Source: Selaginella tamariscina
Taxonomy: Eukaryota; Streptophyta; Lycopodiopsida; Selaginellales; Selaginellaceae
DNA length: 64,000 nt
NCBI GenBank assembly: GCA_003024785.1
Contig: PUQB01000027.1
Location: 814,046 to 878,045 of the forward strand
Reading direction: 5' to 3'
Below are positions 23,270 through 36,109 of this stretch, piece after piece. The notes under the pieces were generated by a model. It searched no databases and had not been told where the DNA came from. It saw nothing but the letters and a program-made list of their open reading frames with translations. Both the position numbers and the translations under genes were made by a program. The stretch's first letter is position 1, and each line of letters begins with the position of its first letter.

Positions 23270-23503
23270 TTACAAGAATTCAGTTTTAATTACATCTTTC
23301 AATACCTCCAATCTGCCGATGACAAGTGGATCCATGAGCTTCTGAGCTCTTTATGAGCGTGTTCTGCTTTTATTGTGATATGCATCTAGAATAAACTCTA
23401 TCTGCCTGTACAGTGTGTTCGGGTCCTACACATACAAGAGACATTAGCGTACATAGTGTTATGTATATATGTATGCTTACCAAATGTGTATCATTCATCA
23501 CTT

Positions 23504-23570
<67 letters not shown>

Positions 23571-25812
23571 CATAGTAACTGAAATACTTAGACACACATA
23601 TCCATGTGTCTGCATCTCACAAGCACACACTCACGTGTATAGGAGATCGATGTTCTTGCCTTCGAGTTCATCCCCTGGTGAGAAAGCTTCAGCTAGAGCA
23701 CCAAGGCGTTCTCGAGGGTCCCTATAGTAAGCAAATGTTTTAATATACGCACTTCTTTGGTACAAGCCTCTGCATATTCCCTTTGCAACATTGTAATAGA
23801 TGATACATTATATCCTTAACCTGAAACAAACGCACAAGTTGAAGATAAAACGCACATGGACGTCTTCTATGCGTGTGCGTGGTTTTGCAATAATCGATAT
23901 GTGAATGGAACAAATACATAGATAGTCATACGCAAATAAATATGATAACCACACACACACACACACACATACCTCGTCTTTCATCATTGGTGATTCTTTT
24001 GCAGAAGCCCAAGCTTTGCTAATAAGCAGCATTAAGGTTGGATCAAACTGCTTATTTCTGGCAACCTATCAATCTTATTACATGCCTGTAAAAGTGTTAT
24101 ATAAGATAATAATACGTATAAACATAGGCTTAGTTGTAAAACTCACCTCTTGTAGTGACGGTTCAATAGTCATCAACTCTGTCGAGCAGCATTCAGTGCA
24201 AATTTGTCTCCCACAGTCTTGTCATAGTCCTCCACGCTAGCCAAGCACATTGTTGCAATCTCCGCAAGCTCTGAATATATTACATATACAGTATGTATAT
24301 GTATGTACATGTGTGTGTGTGTGTGTTGTAATATATGGATATGTAACAATACACATGTGATTCTAAGTAATATATGGCATACTGCGGTACTTCTTTACAA
24401 ATCGCGTGTGTAATAATACTTACTTTCACGGCGGTCTAGGTTGCGTGGTTTGCGTCACAGAGGACACGGAGGTGCTTAAAGAAATCGCTAGTAAAATCCT
24501 TCCTTCTATTGGAAACAATCGCGTCCAGCTCTGTCTCGTTAAGCTTATCTCTTCCAGCAGCTCGTCGTGTCTCATCATCTCTTCATCCACCTATATATTA
24601 TCATGCATCTCTCTCTCTCTCTCACACACACGCACGTATTTGCTTACCTCTTTCAGTCTCCTGGATAGTTATACAAGTTACCCATTTTCCTGGGATCCTC
24701 CTCGGCTTCTGCACGGTGTTTGACACGCTCGTAGAAGTAAGGACGTATTCTCTTCCATTCCTGAAATCAAGTAGTTTTCTCCATCCTCTGGATCTGCTTG
24801 TCCACCGTGAACACACCGATCAGCTTGTCACATACCCTTCTCATGCTAACCCCTTCTCAAACTCCACGTCTTCATCCGATTCCATATTTTGCTCTTGTGG
24901 AGACCTGTCTGTTTCTTGTTCTTGAGATGAATTAGTCCCGATTTCACCGTTCTTTCCGCTGCCTGTAACACGTACACGCATACGTGGTACAGTTGTGTTA
25001 CATACGTGCGTATGCATTTTATATATCATGCTGGCAATTAAGTGTCAAACTACATACGTATATGTTGTTCTTAGATTGGGCATTAATGAATGCTCTAAAC
25101 CTTATACTTTGAAAAATGGACAACAGAGGTACAACAAATAACACAATGCCTATAAATCCAATACAAACTTTTAGGTATAGTGTTTAAGATATCGAGAGTC
25201 TTATACTAAAAGAAATGAAACATCATGTCACTCATGTAAATTATGTATATTACGATGTAAATAGCTGTAGGCAGTCGTACATATACAAACATACACTGAA
25301 GAGCATTTATGAATAATTTCATGTATAGAAACACATCTATCTATCACTATATCTATACCTACCTATATATAAGTATGTATTGTCAATATAATGCATACAT
25401 ACATACACACGTACCCGTATAATCACTGGTGTTCTTGAAATCCTCCTCCACTGGTGCATTCTGAATTGCAGCATGAGCAGATACATTCTTCCGCATAGAA
25501 AACTTGTATAGGCGCTGCCAGTCTTCTTGCTGCTATTTTTGTATTCTCCTACGTACCCATTCTGAAAACTAGCACAAAGAACGACATTCTTCTGTATGAA
25601 TCCTAGCCTCCCTGTATTCACTCTGCAGCAAATTCTGCAAATATCCGTACATATATAAAACACACACGCACACGCACACGCACATATATAATTCAAGCTT
25701 ACCTGGACACCTTACTCGAATTGCCGATGCGAATGAACTGTCTATTATTATCGCCATGGCAGTAGCAGGAGATCTTCAGCGCCGTGCCTGGTGCGCTCAC
25801 CGCCATCGCCAT
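23270..25812 (-). CDS. chloroplast protein of the At4g37920 family
   Basis: Eight exons: 25812-25703, 25634-25415, 24962-24648, 24590-24424, 24270-24147, 24065-23973, 23820-23635, 23425-23270; about 457 codons. The N terminus (MAMAVSAPGTALKISC) fits a plastid transit peptide. Conserved parts: MRRVCDKLIGVFTVDK, RIRPYFYERVKHRAEAEEDP, VSNRRKDFTSDFFKHL, LAEIATMCLASV, TLMLLISKAWASAKESPM and RERLGALAEAFSPGDELEGK, ending in KLMDPLVIGRLEVLKDVI. The family is plant-specific and annotated chloroplastic; its biochemical role is not firmly established. Several single-base frameshifts interrupt exons 2, 3, 4, 5, 7 and 8, including one exactly at the position of a lost acidic codon in exon 7. Splice sites are intact. 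Confidence 0.87.
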
Positions 25813-27885
25813 TGCATTCAAGAACCCTAAACCCCCATAAACCCTAGATAACAGAGTGGATATATACGGAATATACCCGTTTTAAAATTAAAACGTATGA
25901 TTTTTCTGATAAATTCCATAAAAATATAAATTAATGTGGAAACGTTAAATAAAAAAAAATGTACTTTTTGGATAACTAAATAAATAAATATGTTTTAACA
26001 ATGTTTTTTGCAACAAATAGATTTAATATCTGAATGTATGTTATACATAATTTACATCATATGTGTGTATACAAGAATTTTTCAAGCTTTTTACATGTTT
26101 TTTTTTTCTATTTTTTATTAATAACTGTTTAGTAAATATTATTAAAGTTTATTAAAATACTTTATTAATTTATTAAACTTTATTAATAACTGTTTAAAAA
26201 TAATATTAAAGTTTTAAATGTTTTTCATTCAATTTAGTTTAAGAAATAAGAAATAATAAAGTTTATTAAATTCTTCTTATCATTTTCCTGACAATTTCTA
26301 ATGAAAGAATTTATCTATTATATATTGATAAATATAAATTAAAATAGAAACATTAACTCATATGAAAATATAATAAAGAATGTTTTATAAAACCAAGGGA
26401 AATTTTTAGTGTGTAACAATGTTTTCGTGTATCTGTGTGTGTGTGTGTGTGTGTGTGTACAAACACACATATATAGTGTGAGTAAAACAAGATTTAATAC
26501 CTAAATGTATCTTATACTTAAATTTATCATGTGTGTGTACAATGACTGCCTACAATTATTTACATAATAATACACATAATGTACAAGAATTTTTCAAGCG
26601 TTAGTACCATAATTTAATAACTATTTTACTTTTAAATCATGTGTATAGATACGTATACATTGTGTGTGTGTGTGTGTGTCACACACAAACACACACACAC
26701 ACACATAGAGAAGAGATGTAAGATGGTTTCAAAATATTGAATTAGATCATTTAAAATAATGTTCATAAATAATGATGAGATTTATTTTTCAAATAAGAAA
26801 ATTTAATACATTAGATAATACAAGCTTAATAAGTCAAATCAAATCAAAATTAAAAAACTTGCTCATTATTAATTTTTATTGTTTTTCTTTTTAACATTTA
26901 TTTAAGTACTTTTTAAACTTAATAATGTTTTATTTCATGATTATTTTGTACATCTGTTTCTAACACACACACACACACACACACATATGTGTGTGTGTGT
27001 TGTGTGTGTGTTATTTTAAATTCCATATGTAAGCAGTCGAAATGGAGTGTGGTATACATTATATATGCCACTCTTTAACACACACACACACGTGTGTTGT
27101 CTAATATACATAGAGTGTGTGTGTTTGTTTGTGTGTATACAAGACGTAGATAAAAGATACAAAATGAAGCTTAGACGTATGTGATATGCTTGAATGTGTG
27201 TGTGTACATACATATCCACCAATATATATTCGGAATATACCTATTTAATTAGTGTTTAACGCGTTATATTTTCTAATGCATTATAACATATAGTTTGTAA
27301 ACACTCTCAATGTATCTTATACATAAGCTTTATGTATATAAGTCACACATCAAGACATATATTTACCATTGTGTGTGTCCTTCAACTTAATAACTATTAA
27401 GATTTGTTATATAGTAATAAATTCGAGTAATTGTTATTTTAATATATGAATCTTGTAAAACTATGTGCATGTATTACAATTTATATATGAATATATATAT
27501 ATAATATTATATATATATATATATATGGTAATGAAAATGATATGAATTTAACTTTAAAATTTAGTCTCACTTCATCGTTACGACGAAAATTAGCTCCTGA
27601 TTATGTGTTGTTAGATTTGACACTATATTGTAACACACGTGTATATATTATATTAGTGTGTGTGTGTGTGTGTGTGTGTTGTGTGTGTGTGTGTGTGGAG
27701 GCTTAATGAGTTTAACATATGTGTGTATATATCTATTATATATAACTACATAGAGCTTCTTTTATAGCGCTGTAGAGCTATTGCAAATTACATTATATTT
27801 TTCAAACAAATATATAATATTTATGTTTTAGTAAAATACAAAAGCTAAATGTCACAAAGGACAGTTTACACTTAAATTTCAAGTT
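25813..27885. other. AT-rich, microsatellite-dense intergenic region
   Basis: No gene. It contains long GT and AC tracts, several facing each other so that they could pair: 26436-26466, 26663-26705, 26963-27018 and 27655-27698. There is also a TA palindrome at 27485-27527. The cap side of the At4g37920-like gene (25813-25860) has telo-box AACCCTAAA-type motifs. Confidence 0.65.
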
Positions 27886-27968
27886 GTCAGGATGGCCGAG
27901 TGGTCTAAGGCGCCAGACTCAAGTTCTGGTCCTCGTATGAGGGCGTGGTTCGAACCCCACTTCTGACA
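27886..27968 (+). tRNA. tRNA-Leu (CAA)
   Basis: The acceptor stem GTCAGGA pairs with TTCTGAC and discriminator A is 27968. The sequence has the GATGGCCGAGTGGTCTAAGG D-arm of leucine tRNAs, anticodon stem-loop CCAGA-CTCAAGT-TCTGG with anticodon CAA, a long variable arm, and GGTTCGAACCCC in the T-arm. No intron is visible, although plant tRNA-Leu(CAA) genes sometimes have one. It is 83 nt and all stems look intact. Confidence 0.93.
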
Positions 27969-28071
27969 TTAATTTTAATAATTAGACATAAGTTTGTTAA
28001 TTTAGGTAACTTATACCAAACTTAAATTTGTTAATTATTAATTTAGGTTTTTCGTTTCCACTTTTTGATCA

Positions 28072-29100
28072 ATGGGAGTGCTGCGGAAGGAGACGGACTG
28101 CCACGGCGTGGCGCGGGTGATTCTCAATCGGGAACACAAGCAACGCGCTGGATGACGCTACATTTAAGGAGCTGCTACATGCTTTTCAATCATGGGACGA
28201 TCCACAGGTATGTGTACGCTTCAATTAGGTTTTCAATGATGTGTACGGTCTCTGTTTTAGCATACTGTACTGTAAGTTCTTCAATATGTATCTTTAGAAT
28301 CACACCACGCGCAGGCGCGCACACGTTGTACTAAGTTGTATTCACAAATTCATCAGGTGCGTGTAGTGGTGTTGTGCGGTAATGGAGCAAATTTTTGCAG
28401 CGGAATCGATCTTGCCACACTGAAGTCTTCATTTCATAACACTGCGAATCGTGCAAAGCTCGCCCAGTCTATTAACCAAATGCAGGAGGCAATCTCATCT
28501 CTGAAGTGCAGAAAGCCGGTAATCGCAACGTATATAAATTCTCTCTCATGTATGTATGGTCATAAACAGACCATATATACAGTACTAAACGTGTGAGTAT
28601 TAATCGTTATATATGTGTATACGACTATATTCTGTGCTACTATACGTCCATTTTAAGTATCAAGTGTACTCTATATAATATTGTTATATGTGAATAATAC
28701 ATAGAACAGTGTGTGTACACATGTACCTCTAAAATATATAAATCAATATACATACAGACACAAACACCTCTCTCTCTTCCTCACACACACACACACACAC
28801 AGTGTATATTCACTCTCTGTGCACACGCGCACGTCTCCCTCTCTCACACACAGTATATATTCACTCTCTGTGTGCAGGATACATGGAGGATGTATTGGGA
28901 GGGATAGATTTAATTGCGGCTTGCGATATCAGGTCTGCACCAAGGACGCATTCTTCTTTAAGGAGGTTGACTTGGGAATCACTGCGGATTTAGGCACCTT
29001 ACAAAGGCTTCCATTTATTGTTGGTTATGCAACAACTATGGACCTCGCCCTCACTGCACGCACGTAAGCTAAATATGCCGTATTATATACTAATTATATA

Positions 29101-29146
<46 letters not shown>

Positions 29147-29641
29147 GAGAGAGAGAGAAGAGAGGACGTCTACACGCAAAATTATATACACGATTAAATA
29201 AACAGGTTTGATGGGATACACGCTGGGAAAATGGGCCTTGTTAGCGGTGTTTTTGATTCCAAGAATGATATGGACATGAGCGTGCAAAAGCTTGCTACAG
29301 AAATTGCATCAAAGTCTCCACTCGCTGTTCAAGGTGTTTTGTGGTAGAATATATATATATATATATATATATGCTATGTTTCAAAGATATAGACATATAT
29401 AGATAAACTGCGTGGACTTATACCACACACAGACACAGTGAAATGCACACAGATATATACGGTGCTAATTTATACAGGTACAAAGACGATGCTTGTGAAA
29501 GGCAGGGACTTATCTGTCTCGCAGGGCTGGAATATATTGCGGTTCGAAACTCGCCATGCTTTCTACGAAGGACGTAAGGAGGCTATTCAGGCTATTCAGG
29601 CAGTCAACCCAGGCAAGAAGCTGTTTATTGCCAAGCTTTAA
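28072..29641 (+). CDS. DCI1: peroxisomal delta(3,5)-delta(2,4)-dienoyl-CoA isomerase
   Basis: Five exons: 28072-28207, 28357-28529, 28878-29063, 29206-29333, 29478-29641; about 262 codons. Crotonase fold: VARVILNREHK near the N terminus, the oxyanion-hole region CGNGANFCSGIDLATL, the glycine-rich IHGGCIG, the ACDIR aspartate, then KEVDLGITADLGTLQRLP, which holds the Glu and Asp expected for the isomerase branch. The enzyme shifts double bonds during beta-oxidation of unsaturated fatty acids. The protein ends in AKL, a peroxisomal type 1 signal, as in Arabidopsis DCI1. Frameshifts lie in exon 1, twice in exon 3 and in exon 5. Exon 5 also has a direct 9-bp repeat (GGCTATTCA twice). A tRNA-Leu gene lies 104 bp upstream. 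Confidence 0.92.
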
Positions 29642-29993
29642 GTAGAAAATTATGTAATTAAGCAAATAAATAACACATTTGTATATACATACGTTTCTCT
29701 CTCACACACATGCATATATACACATTTTATTTTATGTGGGTTTTAAACTTTCCATACAAAAGCCAGAATTACATACCAGTTATAACAACAAGTAGATGTA
29801 TGTGATTAACTACTTAAAAATGGATATGGAAATAAAAGCACTCATGAAAGTTTTGCATTTATCAAGTACAAACAGGTTTATACAAAAACAGCATCTCCAT
29901 CCAAAACATGACAAAAAGCAAAAACAGAAAATAAATAGGTCGTAGAATATACCTTGCCGAAATATATATATATATTATTACTTGGTATTTATT
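29642..29993. other. spacer between convergent genes
   Basis: A 352-bp AT-rich spacer that must contain the 3' ends of the DCI1 and LysM genes; AATAAA-like signals occur on both strands. No gene. Confidence 0.55.
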
Positions 29994-31574
29994 TTATCTG
30001 CCTCGGCGGCTTGTCTCTCGTGCTCGAGCCACACATGCTTCCGTCAGATGAGTCCCCGGCAGCAACCTACATACATCATGTCACTATGTATAGCATTTAT
30101 ATGTATTAATGCTCGTATGTACCATGACATTGTATATACATATACCTGATTTTACCAGGTTTTATTATATACACTACAGAAGTAATTGTTATATCGTATC
30201 TTTCACAAAATGTAGCCGAAATATAAAAAGATAAAGCATAGAGCAAATCCATTTGCAAGTATATACTATGAATTGACCAGTAGACAATGAATAAGTAGTA
30301 AAAAGCATATATTATACATAAATTGTAATACCTCAGAGGATCAGGTCCGACTTCTTTCTTGCATGCTGCATGAAGGTAAGGCCACTTTGTTGGGTCTCCA
30401 AGGTACTTCTCGCTATTGAAATATTACAATAACGATATTAGTCAGATAAAGAAATTGATTATTTCTATTAGTTTTATACCTCAATCCCCAGAGAGTGTCG
30501 CCCTCTTTGATTCTTCCCCATATCTCGCGGTTCTCCATCTTCACTGCCTCGCGTTGCTCTGCACCAACTGCTGCCACAGCCTCCGTTACTTTTTCTATAT
30601 CAAACATAGTAAACCTATCCTATCCACAGTACATATACATGTGCAAATACATACGAGGATGTACATGCACGGGCAGGTAACAAATCACCATACGAGATAT
30701 ATTAGTATATAATTGCTTTCATCTAAATATCTGCATATATTATTTCTATATGCACAAGAACATGTGTTTTATCTTCTTATTTAAGTAATAGGTACATTTT
30801 CATCAATATTAATATCTTGTCTGCAATGTCGCATGATGTGCAAAACAACATAGTATCGAAAAGACCGTCAGAGGCACTAAATCGCACATGCATTGCAACA
30901 ATCGCATGCATGTCATCAACATGGACAAATGAAGAATATGGATATGCATCAGCTAGAGCTAAGAATATACACAAAAATGCATCTTTCGGCGGATAACCAC
31001 GGATTGAAGAAGCATTGCTAGAACATAATGCAGCTAATGTCAGAGTTACGCGGAGAAAAGCGCTGAGGCAACTGTAGCTGCATTCTATGAACATACATTG
31101 CTAGAAGAGAATGTCTTTTTGGGGATTTTCACAAGAAATCCGTAGATTTCTACAAGAGCATGAAAAAATGGGTTTTTTTAGGAAATCGGTCAGATTTCTT
31201 CAACAACATACCCTAGCCATGAAAAAGCTAATCCCCCGGAAAGACAGTGGCGTTCTGCTCTAGCAAATGGCATTCAATCGGATGCTCAAACGGGCAGAAA
31301 ATCACAAGAACAGCATGAAAATACGGATTTTTCATGTGAATGTATGGGATTTCCGCAAGAACATACCCTAGCCATGAAAACAAGACAAAAGATTCCATAC
31401 CTGCGGTATCCGATGCGACTGTAGCAGCATCCTGCACAGCATGAAATGTGGATTGAACGGCGCCGGAAGAGATTGCTGGTGCTTCGGGGAGAAATCGGCC
31501 GGTTCATCCGAAGAAATCTGCTGCTGCTGCTGCCCATGCTCGTTATCGCCGCCGAACAGCTTCCACCACGCCAT
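29994..31574 (-). CDS. small LysM-domain protein
   Basis: Four exons: 31574-31401, 30594-30480, 30412-30332, 30066-29994. The start is MAWWKLFGGDNEHG followed by a poly-Gln tract. A helical part follows (AVQDAATVASDTA joined to KVTEAVAAVGAEQREAV). The C-terminal half is a LysM-like domain: IKEGDTLWGLSEKYLGDPTK, then WPYLHAACKKEVGPDP and LLPGTHL. The closest general resemblance is to bacterial YgaU/XkdP-type LysM proteins, where a LysM follows a helical segment. LysM binds glycan polymers, but no secretion signal is seen here, so the ligand and site are open. Exon 1 needs one frame change. The stop is placed at 29994 from the splice phase; other frames in exon 4 are also open. Intron 1 is about 800 bp. 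Confidence 0.7.
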
Positions 31575-32949
31575 CGCCGCTCCGCTTCGCACAGAAATGC
31601 ACAGAGAGAAGAAAACCCTATTTATTTTTCCAAACGGGTGTTTCGGATCACTCGGTGCCACATCCGCCACGTGGATGATAAATCTATATCCTGTTTATCT
31701 TCGGGTATATTCTCTTCTTAAACCATGAGTTTTATTACTAATAAGCATTAGTTTTGGGTTATCGTATAAACCAGATGTCACCTGCAGAAAATACATGGTG
31801 GCCAATGAACAGCATGACACATACGCCCCGGGTATAATGTTGTATGTCTTTTTATATATGTACATACACATTATTGATATATATACGCACATATACACAT
31901 GCATGTGTATACGTGTTCACATTATGCATTATAATCTCTATTAAGTATTGGCAGTGTCGACATCTAAATATAAAGTAAATTAAACTGTATAATTTAATAA
32001 CCCCTTAGATAGTATTAAATTATAAGAATTAATTATATATATACACATGCAACATATAATTTCTGCTCAATCTCAAGTAACTTAAACATTGAAAATGACA
32101 TATGATTTAAAACACATTAAAATGACAACTTAATTTATATAGGATATGCGGACGAACCCAATTAAAAACAAAAATTGCATGCTAAGTTATTGTTATATTT
32201 AAATTAGCTAATGCATTAAGGAAAATTTGTTTAGTAAATAAATAAACTATTTGTATATAGGTAAGAATATTCTTAAGATATTCTCTTGCGAATAATGTAC
32301 ATGGCAGCTATTTAATATAATATAATTTTAATTAAGTAACTGTATGAAATTCGTTAAGAGTTTGACGACTGTATATGTATATTATATATATATGTATGTG
32401 TATGTGTATATTGTGCTTTAAAATTAAGTTATTTGTGTGATTATACAAAGTTTATTAACATGCATTATATATTTAATGTTATTTACATTTATATGTATAT
32501 TTATATTAAAGATTTAGACAGTGGAAGACATAATTTGCTCTCGCACTCCAACATAATTTTATTAAGATTATCAAAGAATAATTAATATATTTTAAATATT
32601 TAAAATTATTATTTAAAAGTAATATTAAATTATTAGTAATATTAGAAACGTATTGTATTTATATATATAATATTTAATTGTAAATATATATTTTCAAAAC
32701 CCATAAAATCAAGCACCAAGAAGAAACTCTATAAAAATATCATTTCAAATATTATTTTATTTCCAAACAACTATAAAATTATATATACCAGTTTTATAAA
32801 CTTTAAATTTACATCACTCTCATATTATGCATATTCTCTACATTAGAGAATTAATCTAATTTAAAATTAAATATAATCCAGTGTTATTGGTTTATTATAA
32901 ACTCTAAAATAAAATACATGCTTTTAATGAATATATAAGTTAATTGTAT
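31575..32949. other. AT-rich intergenic region
   Basis: After about 100 bp of leader-like sequence upstream of the LysM gene, the region is A/T-dominated with TA tracts and no coding signal. Nothing recognisable. Confidence 0.6.
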
Positions 32950-33626
32950 TAAGCCAGGTCTAATTGAGATTTCTCATTTATAATAGGCCTTGGTCCATTC
33001 CATAGCTCAATAAACTCGCCCTTCATATATGCAGCAAACATTACAGGCCCCAACGTTGCTGGCACCTGCATATATATACATAATATATTGGGTATATATC
33101 TAAATATGGTATATTAAATAAGTAAATATTGATTTATATTAAATAAATTATATAGTTACCAAATAGAGCAGAGCAGGCTGTGCAGAGTGTGTAAGTAGAC
33201 CGGCAGCGAGGGGCCGTAACGAGGCCGAGTGCATAGCCACATTGTGCATACCATATGTATTTGTAATTTCTTAGCTCTAATCGTGATTTACGATAATCAA
33301 AACATAATACAAGTGCCAGCAACATGCCTGGTATCGCCTGCATACACATAACACACCATGTTTGTTACTCTCTCTCTCTCCCTCACACACACACACGCAC
33401 ACACACAGTAGTACGTCCGGAGATTTATAACTGTATACTTGGTAGGAAGAAAACACCGTCAGGTATGTGTGTGTGGTGTGAACTCTCTCTCTCTCTCACA
33501 CACCCACACACACACTCACACAGTAGTACATACATATATTGGTGTGGAGATATATAACTGTATACTTCCGTCAGGTATGTGTGTGTGGTGTGAGTGTGAA
33601 CTATACAGATATGCACAGGGATGCCA

Positions 33627-33665
<39 letters not shown>

Positions 33666-33765
33666 GTAGTACATGCATATATTGTATGGCGATAAATAAC
33701 TGTATACTTGTCCGGTATGTGTGTGTGTGGGAGTGTAAACTATACAGATATGCACAGGGATGCCA

Positions 33766-33796
<31 letters not shown>

Positions 33797-33910
33797 GTAG
33801 TACATACATATATTGTATGGCGATAAATAACTGTATACTTGTCAGGTATGTGTGTGTGAGTGGGAGTGTAAACTATACAGATATGCCATCTCTCCTCTCT
33901 CTCTCTCTCT

Positions 33911-33958
<48 letters not shown>

Positions 33959-34062
33959 GTACATGCATATCTTGTATGGCGATAAATAACTGTATACTTG
34001 GTATGACCGTCAGGTATGTGTGTGTGAGTGTGAGTGTGAACTATACAGATATGCACAGAGGT

Positions 34063-34103
<41 letters not shown>

Positions 34104-34209
34104 AGTAGTACATATATATATATTGTATGGAGATAAGTAACTTGGTATGAAGAAAACACCATCAGGTATGTGTGTGTGAGTACAGGCAATACATGCATAC
34201 CCACAGGGA

Positions 34210-34280
<71 letters not shown>

Positions 34281-34663
34281 GTGCATATTATGTGTGTGTG
34301 TGTGTGTGTTCGATACATACACAACACGTACACGTACACATACACACGCGTACCATGTCACCTAGGCCAAGCATGATATATTCAGCCTTAGAAGCAGCCT
34401 GACCAAGCAAGTGTCGAGGATATATGATCTTAACGGGGAGATCGAGCTTCTTAGCAACAAATGAATCGAGGAGAGGCAGCTTAAGCTTGTCTGCTACAGT
34501 ATGGACAGGATTGTTGGCTTGTTGGGTAGCAACCGACACCATTACATTCTCCCCAAATATTTCCTTTGAATAAAACACCCAGAATATGTCGTAGAAGAAC
34601 AGACTACACAGCAGCAGTGCACACACCTTCACATGTAAACAGCGTGTTTATGTATATATACAT

Positions 34664-34695
<32 letters not shown>

Positions 34696-35219
34696 GGGTG
34701 ATACTACCTTGACGTGGGAAGGCGAATGTGGGCAACAAAGGTGACACAGATAGACACACCCAGCAAGTTATTAAGCAGCCAATGCCAGAAACGAGCCAAG
34801 CCAGGAACAACCCACAAGAAGAAACCGCAAGAAGAAGCCACGATCTCTCAATCCGGCAACAGCCCAATGGAATTCCTCCTGAATCCACACAACCCAACTG
34901 CTTACAAATCCAAATTACCACCGGATTGATGCAGAAAGAGAGCGATCCGGCCGCCATAGCCGAGATGAGCAGAGTTATCATCTGAGAGAGCGAGGAGAAG
35001 AGATAGAACATGAGTATGAGAGTCAAGGAGCTCGTAATTGGGATCATGAGCGCCTGCGATGTGTCCAGTGTAATTGTAGAATGCTTGTTCTTGGCGTTTG
35101 ATTCTTCTCTCTCGTGGTATAATGCTCGTCTTGGCGGATGTGTAGACTACCAGAATGGCTGTGGCTATGAGGAGCGAGGATGGCTCTAACAGGTACTTGA
35201 GCCTCCATAGCTCCTCCAT
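32950..35219 (-). CDS. SPPL1: signal peptide peptidase-like intramembrane aspartic protease
   Basis: Four exons: 35219-34708, 34626-34354, 33337-33160, 33065-32950; about 359 codons, near the size of plant SPPL1. All three hallmark motifs of GxGD proteases are visible: YD in LFFYDIFWVFYS (about 34587), GLGD in MLGLGDM (about 34360), and PAL in QPALLYL (about 33170). Other conserved parts are MEELWRLKYLLEPSSLLI, QALMIPITSSLTLI, NVMVSVATQQANNPVHTVA, LPVKIIYPR, IPGMLLALVLCFDYRKSR and TLGPVMFAAY. The enzyme cleaves type II membrane proteins within the bilayer of endomembranes. Exon 1 and exon 3 carry single-base frameshifts. Intron 2 (33338-34353) is a minisatellite. Rated SPPL1 rather than SPP on the YSKEIFGENVMVSVA region. 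Confidence 0.92.
33365..34315. repeat. minisatellite filling SPPL1 intron 2
   Basis: About six to seven units of 120-170 bp. Each has (TC)n, (AC)n, then CAGTAGTACATACATATATT, a segment ATAACTGTATACTTG, then GTATGTGTGTGTG and GAACTATACAGATATGCACA. Units differ mainly in repeat number and in deletions. Confidence 0.85.
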
Positions 35220-35948
35220 TCCTCATCCAATTGGGTCAAAATATGTCTTATATACACGCGGATGTGTATTCGTAACTGTATGGTGTGTATACCAACGTAT
35301 ATGTATGCTATCGAATGAACATATACACTGTTAAATTATTTTACAATGAATATTTAAATAGTCACCAAATCTGGTGAAAAAAAAAATGATTATTAAGTTA
35401 ACCAAACCCTAATTTAAATTAAATTAAATTTAAAAAAATAAAAAATAAAATTAGAGTTTTGAAATGTTGCGTCTTAAACATGTACGCTAGCTTTTTAAGA
35501 TATGGTTCCTCCAAAGAGAAAATCAGGTTGACTTTAAAAAAATTATTAAATAACATATTAATAAGTAAAAAATGTACATAAAAAATTTTTAAATTAAAAA
35601 TCAAAAATTAAAAGATTAAATTTTAATGTTTACTTTTAACATTCTCGACGAGGATATATATTCTCGATAAGGTATATGTAGCATTGCTATACAGGTTTTA
35701 TTACAAAGTAATCCATTGAAATATAAAGTTAATGAAGCTGAACCGTCAAATATAAGTTAAACACAAAATAATTAAAAACATTCATGTTTGGTTCTATAAT
35801 TTTCTAAAACTTAAGTCGAACTAATCCATATATTTTTTTTTTTAATTTTACCGATTAGATAATAAGTTATTAATTTTTTAAAGTTTGAAGAAGTCAAATA
35901 TACAGTTTAAATAGTCATTAAATTTGGTGAAAAAATAATAATTATTAA
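35220..35948. other. AT-rich spacer with a paralogue of the element 2 target
   Basis: No gene. 35350-35470 (AATAGTCACCAAATCTGGTG, then an A run, then GATTATTAAGTTAACC) is a copy of the sequence that flanks Ty3 element 2 on both sides (35905-35950 and 40772-40845). It therefore shows the uninterrupted state of the target. Confidence 0.65.
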
Positions 35949-36108
35949 GGTAAGATCCATGTGTACAGCTGCATGTGCACATATTATTATAGCGTAGTGG
36001 ATTTTGATAGCCGTCGAATTGGATTCAATCTGGACCACTCGCTTTTGTATATAAGTTAGAGTTTCTGAACTAATGGATATACACATTTCTATATTCCGAG
36101 CTCTCACA
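35949..36108 (+). repeat. 5' LTR of Ty3 element 2
   Basis: 160 bp, ending CTCTCACA. It has CTTTTGTATATAAGTTAG with a TATA box. Its differences from the 3' LTR are mostly transitions that read as cytosine loss (for example CATGTG for CACGTG, ACAG for ACGG), plus small indels. Confidence 0.88.
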
Positions 36109-36109
36109 T

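Noticed and set aside
30777..31094. 105-codon minus-strand open frame
   Set aside because: It lies inside intron 1 of the LysM gene, has no recognisable motif and no splice-consistent link to the gene; probably chance.
33365..34315. Regularly spaced repeats that resemble a CRISPR array
   Set aside because: Units are 120-170 bp, differ in length, consist largely of microsatellite, and lie in a plant intron with clear flanking SPPL1 exons.
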